DNA of 64,000 nt from an uncultured Cohaesibacter sp. (GTDB lineage Bacteria; Pseudomonadota; Alphaproteobacteria; Rhizobiales; Cohaesibacteraceae): positions 1,054,001 through 1,118,000 of the forward strand of contig NZ_OY781114.1 of assembly GCF_963676485.1 (NCBI RefSeq), read 5' to 3'. Under the pieces are notes generated by a model. That model ran no database searches. It saw only the letters and a program-made list of their open reading frames with translations, and was not told the origin of the DNA. The first letter of the stretch is position 1. The number at the start of each line of letters is the position of its first letter. A program made the translations under genes and the position numbers. This document shows positions 1 to 8,379 of the stretch, one piece after another.

Positions 1-147
1 GGGGCCGTTCAAATAGTCAACGAGGCTGGACATGAAGCCGGTAGCCTCGGTTGCCTCATTGCTGGCATTTGCAGATTGCGCGCAGGCTGTACCACACAAC
101 AAAATGGAACCTATCGCAGCAATTATAGTGCCTTTTACTGTAGTCAT
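1..147 (-). CDS. Small exported protein, C-terminus outside window
   Basis: An open frame starts at 147 and runs off the window edge after 49 codons. It begins MTTVKGTIIAAIGSILLCG, a short basic start and a hydrophobic core, followed by a small-residue stretch (TACAQSANA) suited to signal peptidase I cleavage, so the product is probably exported. A Cys lies in this stretch, but the residues before it are a poor lipobox. An AGGAG ribosome site sits 12 bases upstream. The visible mature part (NEATEATGFMSSLVDYLNG) matches no family I recognise. Confidence 0.5.
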   Translation of the reverse strand, partial: MTTVKGTIIAAIGSILLCGTACAQSANASNEATEATGFMSSLVDYLNGP

Positions 148-553
148 GATGCGAATTGACTCCTGAGCATCGAAGACGCCGACGCAATCTGCGTGCGAGG
201 CTTTCTCTATGGTTATTGTCACCCGAACTCCTCCTGTCGAGTTATTCTTGATATCCCAACAGCCAAAACCGACAGGCTGTTCAGTAAAGAGCTAGCATCG
301 CATTTTGAAGGGGTCCAATTCTAACTAGGCAAGTGCTTATGCGGTAACGACATAACAAAATATTTTCATAGAAATCATGTATTCGCTTAAAACAGAATTG
401 TTTATAAATTTTAAATATGAAATCTGAACTATAATTATGTATATTTTTATTATTCAACAATAAGACCTAAAAACAAAATTACCTGACAGAAAATATTCTG
501 TCAGGTAATCGCGCTTTTACAAATATATATATTATTTATTTATAAAATCTATT
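148..553. other. AT-rich intergenic region
   Basis: No credible gene is seen in these 406 bases. The part from about 340 to 550 is very AT-rich. It contains the terminator of the dehydrogenase gene (479-508) and must contain the promoter of the small exported-protein gene that reads leftwards from 147. Confidence 0.6.
470..508 (-). terminator. Rho-independent terminator of SDR gene
   Basis: A perfect 12-bp stem (TTACCTGACAGA, 479-490, with its complement 497-508) and a 6-base loop lie 46 bases past the dehydrogenase stop codon. On the minus strand the stem is followed by a T-rich run, TTTTGTTTTT. Confidence 0.85.
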
Positions 554-1315
554 CTATAGCGTCCATCCATGATCGATAATCATGCATTGTCCCGTAACGG
601 CTCGAGCCTCGTCAGAAGCATAGAATAGAATACCATTGGCCTGGTCAATAACTTCAGATTCTGGCAGGGTCACATCCATATGGCGTCCCGTAATCTCGCG
701 CATTTCCTGATCGAATGTTGCCAGTTTATCAGGTGTGTTCAGCTCGGTTGGAGTCGGACCGGGAGCTGTCGCATTGCACCGGATACCGCGACCGGCATAC
801 TGGATGGCAATATTTTTGGTCATGCCAAGAACAGCAGATTTGGTTGCGGAGTAGGCAATGCCTGCGCTACCGAACACGCCGCCGATGGAGGAAACATTGA
901 CGATGGAGCCATCTCCTGCCTTTTCCATGTGGGGCAGGACTTCGCGGCACATCCAGAATAAGCTGGTCTGGTTCATCAGTACAACTTGATCCCAGAACGT
1001 GTCGCTGGTCGCAACGGCAGACTTGTGCATGTCTGCAATACCGGCATTGTTGACCAGAATGTCGATGCGCCCAAAGGCTTCAACCACCTTGGCAACGAGA
1101 TTTTTGCAGTCTTCAAGCTTGGTTACGTCGGTTTTAACAACGAGAGCCTTGCCACCTTTTGCTTCAATGGTGGTTTTGATTTCATTCAGTTTCTTTTCAC
1201 GACGGGCAGCGAGGACGACGGTTGCGCCTTCTTTTGCGAAAAGACAGGCCGTAGCCTCTCCGATACCGGCACTTGCGCCCGTGATAATGGCAATTTTTCC
1301 CTCAAGACGGGACAT
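554..1315 (-). CDS. Short-chain dehydrogenase/reductase (FabG-like)
   Basis: A 253-residue classical SDR, the usual length for the family. The NAD(P)-binding motif TGASAGIG lies near residues 12-19, NNAG near 90, the active-site serine in NVSSIGG and the catalytic pair in YSATK. It interconverts an alcohol and a ketone with NAD(P)(H); the substrate cannot be read from sequence. A GAGGAA ribosome site supports the ATG at 1315. It lies 120 bases behind the crotonase gene, in the same direction and before a shared terminator, so the two are probably co-transcribed and act on the same compound. A dehydrogenase making the ketone for that hydrolase is my inference. Confidence 0.85.
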   Translation of the reverse strand: MSRLEGKIAIITGASAGIGEATACLFAKEGATVVLAARREKKLNEIKTTIEAKGGKALVVKTDVTKLEDCKNLVAKVVEAFGRIDILVNNAGIADMHKSAVATSDTFWDQVVLMNQTSLFWMCREVLPHMEKAGDGSIVNVSSIGGVFGSAGIAYSATKSAVLGMTKNIAIQYAGRGIRCNATAPGPTPTELNTPDKLATFDQEMREITGRHMDVTLPESEVIDQANGILFYASDEARAVTGQCMIIDHGWTL

Positions 1316-1435
1316 GATATTTCCTCATTTCAAAGGGCTGCGCTTCTTACGCGCCCGATTCTTCAAAAAAACAGGCGGTGTCAACTGCTCGCCAATACCG
1401 CCTATCAGGAAATTTGGATGGCAAAAGTGCCTACA

Positions 1436-2431
1436 TTACTTGATCGGGGTTTCGAATTCGCCGCCACCAAGTCGTGGGCGTACCACCTTGCCTTCTGCTT
1501 CTGCCTTGCGAACCAGAGCAGCTTCCTCCTTGGCATCGTCCCAATATTTCGCTTCATGCGGAGAGTGGTCGGTTGCGGTCACGAACATCTCGGTGGAGAA
1601 TGCGTTGCGCAATTCGTTGGAGATATCCTCTTTCCAAGGTTTGCGCAGTTGCTGCACGGTCATGCGACGGGTAACGCGCGTACCGGTGCACATGATCAGT
1701 TCAGCAATTTCCCAAGCGCGCTTGTAGGCTGCATCCACATCGTCACAGATTTCGTTGACCATGCCCAGTTCCAGAGCCTTACGAGCGGTGATGATTTCAC
1801 CGGTAAGCTCGGCATAGGCAAAGCGCTTGCGGCCCATCAATTCACGCCATGCGATCTGGACGCCATCGCCAGGCACCATATTGGTACGGAAGTGCATTTC
1901 CGTGGTCCATGCATCTTCTGTACACAGGGTGATGTCGCTGAACAAAACAAGGTCAGAATGGAAGGTCGCACCGGCCCATACACCAATGGTTGGGACCTGC
2001 ACATCGAAGACCTGGCCCTCAATGTCTTTGGTGCCATCATAATACTGGTAGTTATACATCTTCCAGGATTCTTCAGGCTCGGAACCAAACTCGGTTGCCG
2101 GCACCCAGTTGCCGTCTTCGTCAACCCGGCCGATACCCTTGAAGGTGTCAGGGCCAATGCCGCCAAGAATAATGACCTCGTTGTCCGGATCACGACCTGC
2201 CCAGTCGAAGAAATAATGCAGGCCCTGATGCAGAGGGGCACCCCACTGGATAGGCCCGTTGTTGGTATGCATCTTGGCTTCGAGAATACCGTTCTTCCGG
2301 GTCAGCTTCATGCAATGTTTCAGCTTCTCAGCATATTCCTCAAAAGGCATGTGCGGGATCGTGCCGAGTTCTTTATGAGAATATTCTTTACGCTTGTCAT
2401 GATCAGAATCGTAGTTTTTCTTGATGACCAT
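1436..2431 (-). CDS. Crotonase-superfamily hydrolase, 6-oxocamphor hydrolase-like
   Basis: A 331-residue crotonase-fold protein, longer than a normal enoyl-CoA hydratase (about 260). The core holds VPTIGVWAGATFHSD, an oxyanion-hole region, then TTEMHFRTNMVPGDG, where His180 and Asp189 are nine residues apart. As I recall it, the beta-diketone hydrolase 6-oxocamphor hydrolase has the same block (HF....VPGDG, its His145 and Asp154) and a similar following stretch (LTG..., A.ALE.G.VNE). This suggests retro-Claisen C-C cleavage of a diketone rather than hydration of a CoA ester. About 60 extra N-terminal residues are unassigned. AAGGAG nine bases before the ATG fixes the start. The gene has its own promoter region behind the MFS terminator. 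Function is inferred from motifs only. Confidence 0.7.
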   Translation of the reverse strand: MVIKKNYDSDHDKRKEYSHKELGTIPHMPFEEYAEKLKHCMKLTRKNGILEAKMHTNNGPIQWGAPLHQGLHYFFDWAGRDPDNEVIILGGIGPDTFKGIGRVDEDGNWVPATEFGSEPEESWKMYNYQYYDGTKDIEGQVFDVQVPTIGVWAGATFHSDLVLFSDITLCTEDAWTTEMHFRTNMVPGDGVQIAWRELMGRKRFAYAELTGEIITARKALELGMVNEICDDVDAAYKRAWEIAELIMCTGTRVTRRMTVQQLRKPWKEDISNELRNAFSTEMFVTATDHSPHEAKYWDDAKEEAALVRKAEAEGKVVRPRLGGGEFETPIK

Positions 2432-2842
2432 TCAGGTTTCTCCTTTAGCCAATTTTATCTATTCACGCCTTCTACTTCCGACCATTGGAAAGAATCTTTA
2501 TAATTCTTCAAAATCGAAATTTTAAAAGACTACTACGCAATAAAACCCTTGCGTGTTCTTGAATTAGGCTATCATCGAAAATCAAGCGGCTGAAATTCTT
2601 TTTAAGTTATCGGCTATGTCGGCATGTAATAACCAAATCCGGAAAACAGTTGAGAGCGGCGGGAACCTCGAAAGAGAAAAAGTGAATGCAACGCGATAGA
2701 GAAACCCTAAGAAGAATGCGATGTGTGAATAGGGTGCCTGAAGCTAGCTAGACATGTCAGAAACAAAAAAAGCCCCTAAATTTTCAACCATTGTGGTCAA
2801 AGCTAGGGGCGTTTATTTGAAGTAGACTGAAAGACTTTCACT
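2432..2842. other. Intergenic region with promoter for crotonase gene
   Basis: No gene is seen here. The stretch holds the terminator of the transporter operon (2764-2820). The AT-rich sequence 2480-2620 is the likely place for the promoter of the crotonase-dehydrogenase transcript, which starts leftwards at 2431. Confidence 0.55.
2764..2820 (-). terminator. Terminator of BKACE-thiolase-transporter operon
   Basis: The outer stem is GCCCCTA with TAGGGGC (2772-2778 and 2814-2820); an inner imperfect stem lies between. On the minus strand it runs into seven T's. It sits 23 bases behind the MFS stop codon. Confidence 0.85.
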
Positions 2843-4153
2843 CTATCCTATTTTTCTTTCATCAAGGGACCAGATCATGACGACGGCAATCAGGTTGACG
2901 ACAATGAAAATGCTGTAGGCTCCGGCATAGCCTCCCATGTAGGTGAGGCCAAAGGCTAGAAGTGCGAAGGCGCAGGACCGCACGACTGATTGGATCGGGT
3001 TGATGATACCCCAAGCCTTGATAAAGGCCCCGCGGGTGAATTTTGTTGCCACGATCGATGTTGCCAGATTGCCGCAGCCGCCGATTCCAAAACCAATCAT
3101 GAACACTGAAATCCAGAGCGAGATTTCATTCAGTTCAAATATGTTAAGGGCCAGGGCGATAATATACCAAAACGAATAGATAAGCGAAGCCTTGCGTGTC
3201 CCTACCTTCTGGTCCAACCATCCCCAAGCGTAGGACCCGATGACCCCGACCAAAGCGACAATTGTCAGATAAGAAATGGCCGTTTGCAGATCATAGCCAA
3301 TCGACATGAGGCGGGGTACCAACTGACTGACCAGGCCGACCGTGACCATGTACAATGCCCCATAAGCCAGGCCGATATACCAAACGGCTTTCAAACCTAG
3401 CATTTCTTTTGTGCTCAAAGGACAGACATACTCGCGGTGCAAACAGGCGCTCTGAGCAATTTCCTCGGCTGACATAACGTCATTGTCCGGAGCGACACCT
3501 GCTTCTTCTGGGGTGTTTTTTGCGAACAGGCTAAACAGGATCATCAAGATGACGATGAGGGCAGTAATCCCCCAGAAAGCATATCTGGTGCCGAAAGTAG
3601 CCAGAAGCCAGGCCATAGCCGGGACGAAAAGCGCAGTGGAGAAATTCTGTCCCATCGTCGACCAGCCAAGAGCCAACCCTTTCTTGCGGGGGAACCATGT
3701 GGCAATCATGGCATTCCCACCAATATGGGCATAGCCGGTGGCACAAAAGCAGACTCCGGAAAAGAGAACCAGAAAGCCGAACATCGTGCCCCAGACACCC
3801 AGAAGACCGAAACAAGTTCCTCCTAGGCCAAGGCCGATCAATATTGCGGTTTTCGGACCGTAGCGCTGGCTGATCCAGGCAAAAACAGGTGCCGCCGGAA
3901 TGGAAAACAATGTGGCAGGCGTTGCCCATGCCAGCATGGTGTTATAGTCGAGCGCGAAAGTAGAAGAGAGAGCGCCTAAAATCACGTTGAGACCATCCAC
4001 GGTCGAGCCCGTGTTTATCCAGAACAAAAGTCCTGAAAATACGATCATGGTCCAGCCGTGCGGTCCAAAGTTACTGCGCAAATCGTTGACTGCTGCTGTG
4101 TTTGTCAGATTGCCGCCAATCCCCCCTGCGGCTTGGGTTCTTTCCTCGAGCAT
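2843..4153 (-). CDS. MFS transporter (first of a tandem pair)
   Basis: A polytopic membrane protein of 436 residues with about 12 hydrophobic segments and an MFS-type loop (RYGPKTA) between segments 2 and 3, with a repeat-related loop DQKVGTRKAS in the second half. I choose the ATG at 4153 (MLEERTQ...) because AGAGGA stands seven bases before it; the longer frame adds 37 basic, non-conserved codons. It resembles the oxalate/formate antiporter and monocarboxylate groups, which fits an operon of keto-acid enzymes. It is clearly homologous to the next gene (shared NTPEEAG, P.W.G, QTAI.Y), a tandem duplication. The substrate is not known. Confidence 0.85.
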   Translation of the reverse strand: MLEERTQAAGGIGGNLTNTAAVNDLRSNFGPHGWTMIVFSGLLFWINTGSTVDGLNVILGALSSTFALDYNTMLAWATPATLFSIPAAPVFAWISQRYGPKTAILIGLGLGGTCFGLLGVWGTMFGFLVLFSGVCFCATGYAHIGGNAMIATWFPRKKGLALGWSTMGQNFSTALFVPAMAWLLATFGTRYAFWGITALIVILMILFSLFAKNTPEEAGVAPDNDVMSAEEIAQSACLHREYVCPLSTKEMLGLKAVWYIGLAYGALYMVTVGLVSQLVPRLMSIGYDLQTAISYLTIVALVGVIGSYAWGWLDQKVGTRKASLIYSFWYIIALALNIFELNEISLWISVFMIGFGIGGCGNLATSIVATKFTRGAFIKAWGIINPIQSVVRSCAFALLAFGLTYMGGYAGAYSIFIVVNLIAVVMIWSLDERKIG

Positions 4154-4251
4154 AACGTTTCCTCTGCGTGCACCTACGAGTCCTCGAGCCCTGTGCACGA
4201 TAATCTGTTTATTGAGAAAAACAGATGTTGTTGGACCCCATAATAGGCCAG

Positions 4252-4276
4252 AACCGCGAGACAACGCCTCGCGGTT
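4252..4276 (-). promoter_or_regulatory. Intercistronic stem-loop between the two MFS genes
   Basis: AACCGCGAG and CTCGCGGTT form a perfect 9-bp stem with a 7-base loop, 12 bases behind the upstream MFS stop. No T-run follows, so it is more likely an mRNA-stability or processing hairpin than a terminator. Confidence 0.55.
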
Positions 4277-4288
4277 GATTTGGTCGTT

Positions 4289-5584
4289 TTACTCTACTGG
4301 TGTCGGATCAACCAGCAGATAGCAGACGACCGTGAGGACGCCAATACCACCAAGCAGAGCCCAAGCGCCAGCGAGCCCTCCCAGATAGTTGAGGCCAAGC
4401 GCCAGAATTGAGAAGGCAAAGCAGCGAACGATTGACTGGATCGGCGACACGACACCAAAGGCCGGAGCAAAGGCCTTGCGACGGAATTTGCCGGCGACCA
4501 CAGAGGTCGTCAAATTTGTTGCGCCTCCAAGGCTGAGACCGATCATCAACAGCGATACCCAGAGGATCACGACGCTGGAACCCGCCAGCAGATTTATGAC
4601 AATCGCCACAACCCACCAGGCTTCATAGAATGCAAGCGCCCATTTCGTTCCGATCTTCTGACCAAGCCAGCCCCAGAATGGCGCGCCAACGGTACCGATC
4701 AGAGCAGAAAGGCTCATGTACCAGATTGCAGTCTGCAGATCGAGCCCCATGTCCATCATACGAGGGACCAACTGACTGAGCACACCAACGAGCACGATAT
4801 AGACACCTCCGGCGCCAAGACCGAGCAACCAGACATCTTTGTTTCTAAGCAGAGCACCGGTGGTCAGGGCCGGATTGACAGCCCCCGCATTGCCTTCGTC
4901 AACAGCCGCATGCTGTTTCCAGTTCGGATCATTGTCCGGAAAGCAACCCGCTTCTTCAGGCGTATTCTTGGAAAACACCGCAAACAGCAAAAACAGGATG
5001 ACAAGCAGCACCGACATGCCCGAGAAGCCCCACTGGGGGCCAAATGTTGCGAGGAACCAGGCAAGCAGCATCACAAAGAAGGCCGAAGACAGGTTCTGGC
5101 CAATGGTGGTCCAACCAAAGGCAAGATCTTTCTTGTTGGGAAACCAGTTGGCAATGATCGACGGACCGGCAATATAAGCGCCACCCGAAGCAAAGAATGC
5201 GACACCGGAGAAAAAGAAGACGAACAGCATCATCGAGCTTGCATACCCCAATGCGGCATAGAAGACTGCAGTGAAAAGCAGGCAAACGAGGAGGGTGAGT
5301 TTTGCACCCCACTTCTCTGACGCCTTGGCAGCGAGATAACTTGAAACAATCCCTGCCCAAGAGGCAGGCGTTGCGAGCGCAAGCAGTTGCGCATAGTCTA
5401 GATTATATGTCTTAGACAATGTTGGAATAACAACATTAAGACCATGCGTCGTTACGCCTGCACCAAGGAAGAACAGCAATCCTTGAAAGATGATTACCTG
5501 CCAGTGTTTGCCAGTAAAGTTCGCCTTTGTGTCGGGAGCTCTGCCAAGCTCACTTGCGGCAATCGCCTCAGAATTATCGGTCAT
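4289..5584 (-). CDS. MFS transporter (second of a tandem pair)
   Basis: A 431-residue, 12-segment MFS permease, paralogous to the gene at 2843-4153. It has the MFS loop signature EKWGAKLT after segment 2 and QKIGTKWA in the second half. The N-terminus is hydrophilic until about residue 27, then IIFQGLLFFLGAG begins segment 1. The start at 5584 has a GGGAGA site before it. It probably imports the carboxylate or ketone substrate of the upstream enzymes. Two adjacent MFS genes may serve related substrates, or uptake and product export; sequence cannot decide. Confidence 0.85.
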   Translation of the reverse strand: MTDNSEAIAASELGRAPDTKANFTGKHWQVIIFQGLLFFLGAGVTTHGLNVVIPTLSKTYNLDYAQLLALATPASWAGIVSSYLAAKASEKWGAKLTLLVCLLFTAVFYAALGYASSMMLFVFFFSGVAFFASGGAYIAGPSIIANWFPNKKDLAFGWTTIGQNLSSAFFVMLLAWFLATFGPQWGFSGMSVLLVILFLLFAVFSKNTPEEAGCFPDNDPNWKQHAAVDEGNAGAVNPALTTGALLRNKDVWLLGLGAGGVYIVLVGVLSQLVPRMMDMGLDLQTAIWYMSLSALIGTVGAPFWGWLGQKIGTKWALAFYEAWWVVAIVINLLAGSSVVILWVSLLMIGLSLGGATNLTTSVVAGKFRRKAFAPAFGVVSPIQSIVRCFAFSILALGLNYLGGLAGAWALLGGIGVLTVVCYLLVDPTPVE

Positions 5585-5747
5585 TTCCCAGATCTCCCAT
5601 TTTGCGCCTTCCAGTGCTGGCGGCTCATCGTGTTTCGTGTTTTTGATACTGTAGCCAGATCGCCTGGCTTTCTCGCTCTGGTGTCTTCAGTCATGGCTAG
5701 TCCTCCCTGCCATACGTCCACATACATTTCCTATGGGCGCTAAAGAG

Positions 5748-5776
5748 GCCCGAGGGTGGCATTGCCGCCCTCAGGC
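5748..5776 (-). promoter_or_regulatory. Strong intercistronic stem-loop
   Basis: A GC-rich inverted repeat of 14 paired positions with one mismatch lies between the CoA-transferase beta gene and the MFS gene, in a 220-base gap. On the minus strand it is followed only by CTCTTTAG, so termination would be partial at most. It may lower transporter expression relative to the enzymes. Confidence 0.55.
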
Positions 5777-5804
5777 ACAGTTCGTGTCGTTGCGCCAAGG
5801 TGGC

Positions 5805-6449
5805 TCAGGCCTCCATGACCTTGAGGTCATCAGCGATGAGAAGATCTGGCTCGATCTTGCTTCTGATCGCGTCAGGGGTAACCCCTTCAAGAAGATCAGT
5901 CAGGACAAGACCTTTCGGAGTCACATCAATCACGCAGAACTCGGTAACGATGTGACTGACCACCTTCTTGCCGGTCAGCGGGAAAGAGCACTCCTTGAGA
6001 ATCTTCGGCTCGCCCTTCTTGGTGCAAAGCTCCATGGCGATGATGACGTTGGGAACCCCGGTTACCAGATCCATGGCACCACCCATACCAACCATGAAGC
6101 CGGGGCGGGCCCAGTTTGCCAGATCGCCATTCTCGGCCACTTGGAGCGCCCCCAGAACGGTAGCAGCCAGCCGGCCCGAGCGAACGATGGCAAAGGAGGT
6201 TGCGCTGTCAAAGGAGACGGCTCCGGCCAACGGGACGAAGGGTTGCCCAGATGCATTGGTGAAATTGTCACGAGAATGCAGCCCTGTTGCCGTCGCCCCG
6301 GTGCCGATCAGGCCGTTTTCCGTGTGGAACATGACGGACGGATCGGAATAGTTCGGACAAAGGCTCGGCATGCCGATGCCGAGATTCACAACATCGCCAG
6401 GCTTGAAGAAGGCGGCAACGCGTTTTGCAATTCTGTTGCGGATATCCAT
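5805..6449 (-). CDS. 3-oxoacid CoA-transferase subunit B
   Basis: A 214-residue beta subunit of a family I CoA-transferase (AtoA/ScoB type). It starts IRNRIAKRVAAFFKPGDVVNLGIGMP, as the family does, and carries TENGLIG, whose Glu is the family's covalent catalytic residue. GAGVSFD-like and GGAMDLV motifs follow. With the alpha subunit it moves CoA from an acyl-CoA donor to a 3-keto acid. AGGAG precedes the ATG at 6449. It starts 12 bases behind the alpha gene, so translation is coupled. Likely role: activating acetoacetate or a related keto acid for the thiolase of the operon. Confidence 0.9.
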   Translation of the reverse strand: MDIRNRIAKRVAAFFKPGDVVNLGIGMPSLCPNYSDPSVMFHTENGLIGTGATATGLHSRDNFTNASGQPFVPLAGAVSFDSATSFAIVRSGRLAATVLGALQVAENGDLANWARPGFMVGMGGAMDLVTGVPNVIIAMELCTKKGEPKILKECSFPLTGKKVVSHIVTEFCVIDVTPKGLVLTDLLEGVTPDAIRSKIEPDLLIADDLKVMEA

Positions 6450-6461
6450 CTCGCACTCCTC

Positions 6462-7115
6462 TTACTTGGCCAGAACCATGTCGATGAACACACCCGGTGT
6501 GTGGATGTGGTCGATACCGATTTCGTCCAGTTCCACGATCAGATCAGCATCCACAATCGTCAGATCCCCAGCCATGGCGACAAGGGCATTGGTGTTGCGG
6601 GAAGTGCCTCGGTAGGCAAGGTTGCCAAGCGGATCAGCCATGCGGCAGCGCACCATGGAGATATCTGCACGCAGGGCGGTCTCCAGAATGTAAGGCTGCC
6701 CATCCACTTCGATGATCTGCTTGCCTTCTTCCATCAGAGTGCCAAGGCCCGTCTTGGTCAGCACACCACCAAGCCCCGAGCCGCCGGCCCGGATGCGTTC
6801 CATCAGCGAACCTTGCGGACAGAACTCGATTGCGATCTTGCCCTCACGATAAAGGCCAACGGTTTCGCTGTTCATACCGATATGGGAACAGATGGCCTTG
6901 TCGATGCGGCCTTCATGCACGAGGCGGCCGACGGTTTCGTTGGGATCGCCGGTGTCGTTTGAGATCAGGGTAAGGTGGCGGGCGCCGCTTTCCAGAACGC
7001 AGTCGATGATTGCCTCCGGCATGCCCTTGTTTGCGAAGCCGCCATTCATGATGGTCATGCCATCCTTGAATTTGGCAATGATGGCGTCACGATTGGCCAA
7101 TTTTCCTGTTGTCAT
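6462..7115 (-). CDS. 3-oxoacid CoA-transferase subunit A
   Basis: A 217-residue alpha subunit (AtoD/ScoA type). The family glycine motif GGFANKGMPEAIID lies near residues 21-34, and IEFCPQGSLMERIRAGG and GVLTKTGLGT follow, all typical. The start at 7115 has GAGGGA upstream, and only two bases separate it from the thiolase stop codon, so the genes are tightly coupled. It forms the heteromeric transferase with the product of 5805-6449. The acid accepted cannot be told from sequence; acetoacetate is the default for this family. Confidence 0.9.
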   Translation of the reverse strand: MTTGKLANRDAIIAKFKDGMTIMNGGFANKGMPEAIIDCVLESGARHLTLISNDTGDPNETVGRLVHEGRIDKAICSHIGMNSETVGLYREGKIAIEFCPQGSLMERIRAGGSGLGGVLTKTGLGTLMEEGKQIIEVDGQPYILETALRADISMVRCRMADPLGNLAYRGTSRNTNALVAMAGDLTIVDADLIVELDEIGIDHIHTPGVFIDMVLAK

Positions 7116-7117
7116 GT

Positions 7118-8290
7118 TCAGTCCCTCGTCAAAAGCACCGAAACGCCCTGACCACCGCCAACACAGAAGGAAATGACCGCCTTGTTGATGTTGGAGTTGC
7201 GCTTCATCTCGTGTACAGTTTTGGCAGTAAGGATCGCGCCGGTGCCAGCCAATGGATGGCCCAGAGCCAGTGCGCCGCCATTCGGATTGACACGGTCAAG
7301 CGGCATGCCTATTTCCTTGATGCATGCCAGAGACTGGGCCGAGAAGGCCTCGTTCAGTTCCCAAAGGTCGATATCGTCAACCTTGAGGCCAGTCTGCCTC
7401 ATCAGCTTTTCCGTTGCAGCAATCGGACCAAGCCCCATGTAATGTGGATCAACGCCGGTTGCCGCATAGCCACGAAAGACACCGAGACAGTCAAGGCCTT
7501 CCGCTTCGGCCAGCGACCGCTCCATGATCACCATGGCGCCGGCGCCATCACTCATCGGTGAGGAGTTGCCCGCAGTGACAAGGCCATCCTTGATGAAGGC
7601 CGGACGCAGACCCGCCAGAGTTTCGACAGAACTCTCTGCACGGACACATTCGTCGCGGTCAACGAGGATCGGGGCCATTTTGCGTTGCGGCACCGAGATC
7701 GGAACAATCTGTTCAACAAACCGGCCAGCTTCAACTGCGGCAGCGGCCAGCTGGTGGCTGCGTACCGCAAACTCGTCAAGCTGGGTGCGGCTGAAGCCAT
7801 AGCGTTTGGCAATATTCTCGGCGGTAATCCCCATCGGCACGTTGCCCTTGCGGTCCGGAGCGGTCCAGCGGGCATCAATCACCGGAGGAGCAACAGAATA
7901 GGGCTGTTCCAGCTTCTGCATGGTGTAGGTGCGGCGACTGTCGCTTTCCACACCGCCAGCAACAATCACATCAGAAAAACCGCACATGATCTGCATCGCA
8001 CCATAAGCGAGCGCGTTGAGCGAGGCGGCACACTGGCGATCGAGAGTGATCCCCGGAACAGAGATCGGCAGATCGGCTTCCAGCGCCACCATACGCCCCA
8101 TATTCAGGATTTCATTGTTCATCAGGTTGCCGAAAATGCAATCCTCGATGCGATTGGGATCAATCCCGGAGCGACTTACAGCTTCCTTGACAGCCGCAGC
8201 GCCGAGAATATGCGCCGGGACAGAGGCCAGCTTGCCGCGGCATCGGCCAACAGGCGTGCGCACAGCAGATACAATAACTGCTTCTTTCAT
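7118..8290 (-). CDS. Thiolase / acetyl-CoA C-acyltransferase
   Basis: A 390-residue thiolase, the standard length. The nucleophilic Cys is in DRQCAASLNA near residue 89, the catalytic His in NGGALALGHPLAGTGA near 345 and the second Cys in CVGGGQG near 376. It cleaves a 3-ketoacyl-CoA with CoA to acetyl-CoA and a shortened acyl-CoA, or runs in reverse. Its place directly before a CoA-transferase pair points to degradation: the transferase makes the ketoacyl-CoA and this enzyme splits it. TTGGAG before the ATG at 8290 supports the start. Confidence 0.92.
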   Translation of the reverse strand: MKEAVIVSAVRTPVGRCRGKLASVPAHILGAAAVKEAVSRSGIDPNRIEDCIFGNLMNNEILNMGRMVALEADLPISVPGITLDRQCAASLNALAYGAMQIMCGFSDVIVAGGVESDSRRTYTMQKLEQPYSVAPPVIDARWTAPDRKGNVPMGITAENIAKRYGFSRTQLDEFAVRSHQLAAAAVEAGRFVEQIVPISVPQRKMAPILVDRDECVRAESSVETLAGLRPAFIKDGLVTAGNSSPMSDGAGAMVIMERSLAEAEGLDCLGVFRGYAATGVDPHYMGLGPIAATEKLMRQTGLKVDDIDLWELNEAFSAQSLACIKEIGMPLDRVNPNGGALALGHPLAGTGAILTAKTVHEMKRNSNINKAVISFCVGGGQGVSVLLTRD

Positions 8291-8330
8291 TGATATTACT
8301 CCAACTTGCTTATTATTAAGTCTCGCAGGC

Positions 8331-8373
8331 AGTCATGCCGCTCCAAGAGGAGGAAGGGCAGAGCGGCATGACT
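8331..8373 (-). promoter_or_regulatory. Intercistronic stem-loop with pyrimidine-rich loop
   Basis: AGTCATGCCGCT (8331-8342) pairs perfectly with 8362-8373, enclosing a 19-base loop. On the coding (minus) strand the loop contains CCTTCCTCCTC, complementary to a Shine-Dalgarno sequence. No T-run follows. It lies just behind the BKACE stop codon. Confidence 0.6.
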
Positions 8374-8379
8374 CAACTC

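Noticed and set aside
986-2503. 505-codon plus-strand open frame
   Set aside because: It lies antisense to the SDR and crotonase genes, which have complete family motifs and ribosome sites; the product has no family features.
5733-6962. 409-codon plus-strand open frame
   Set aside because: Antisense to both CoA-transferase genes; His- and Gly-rich shadow without motifs.
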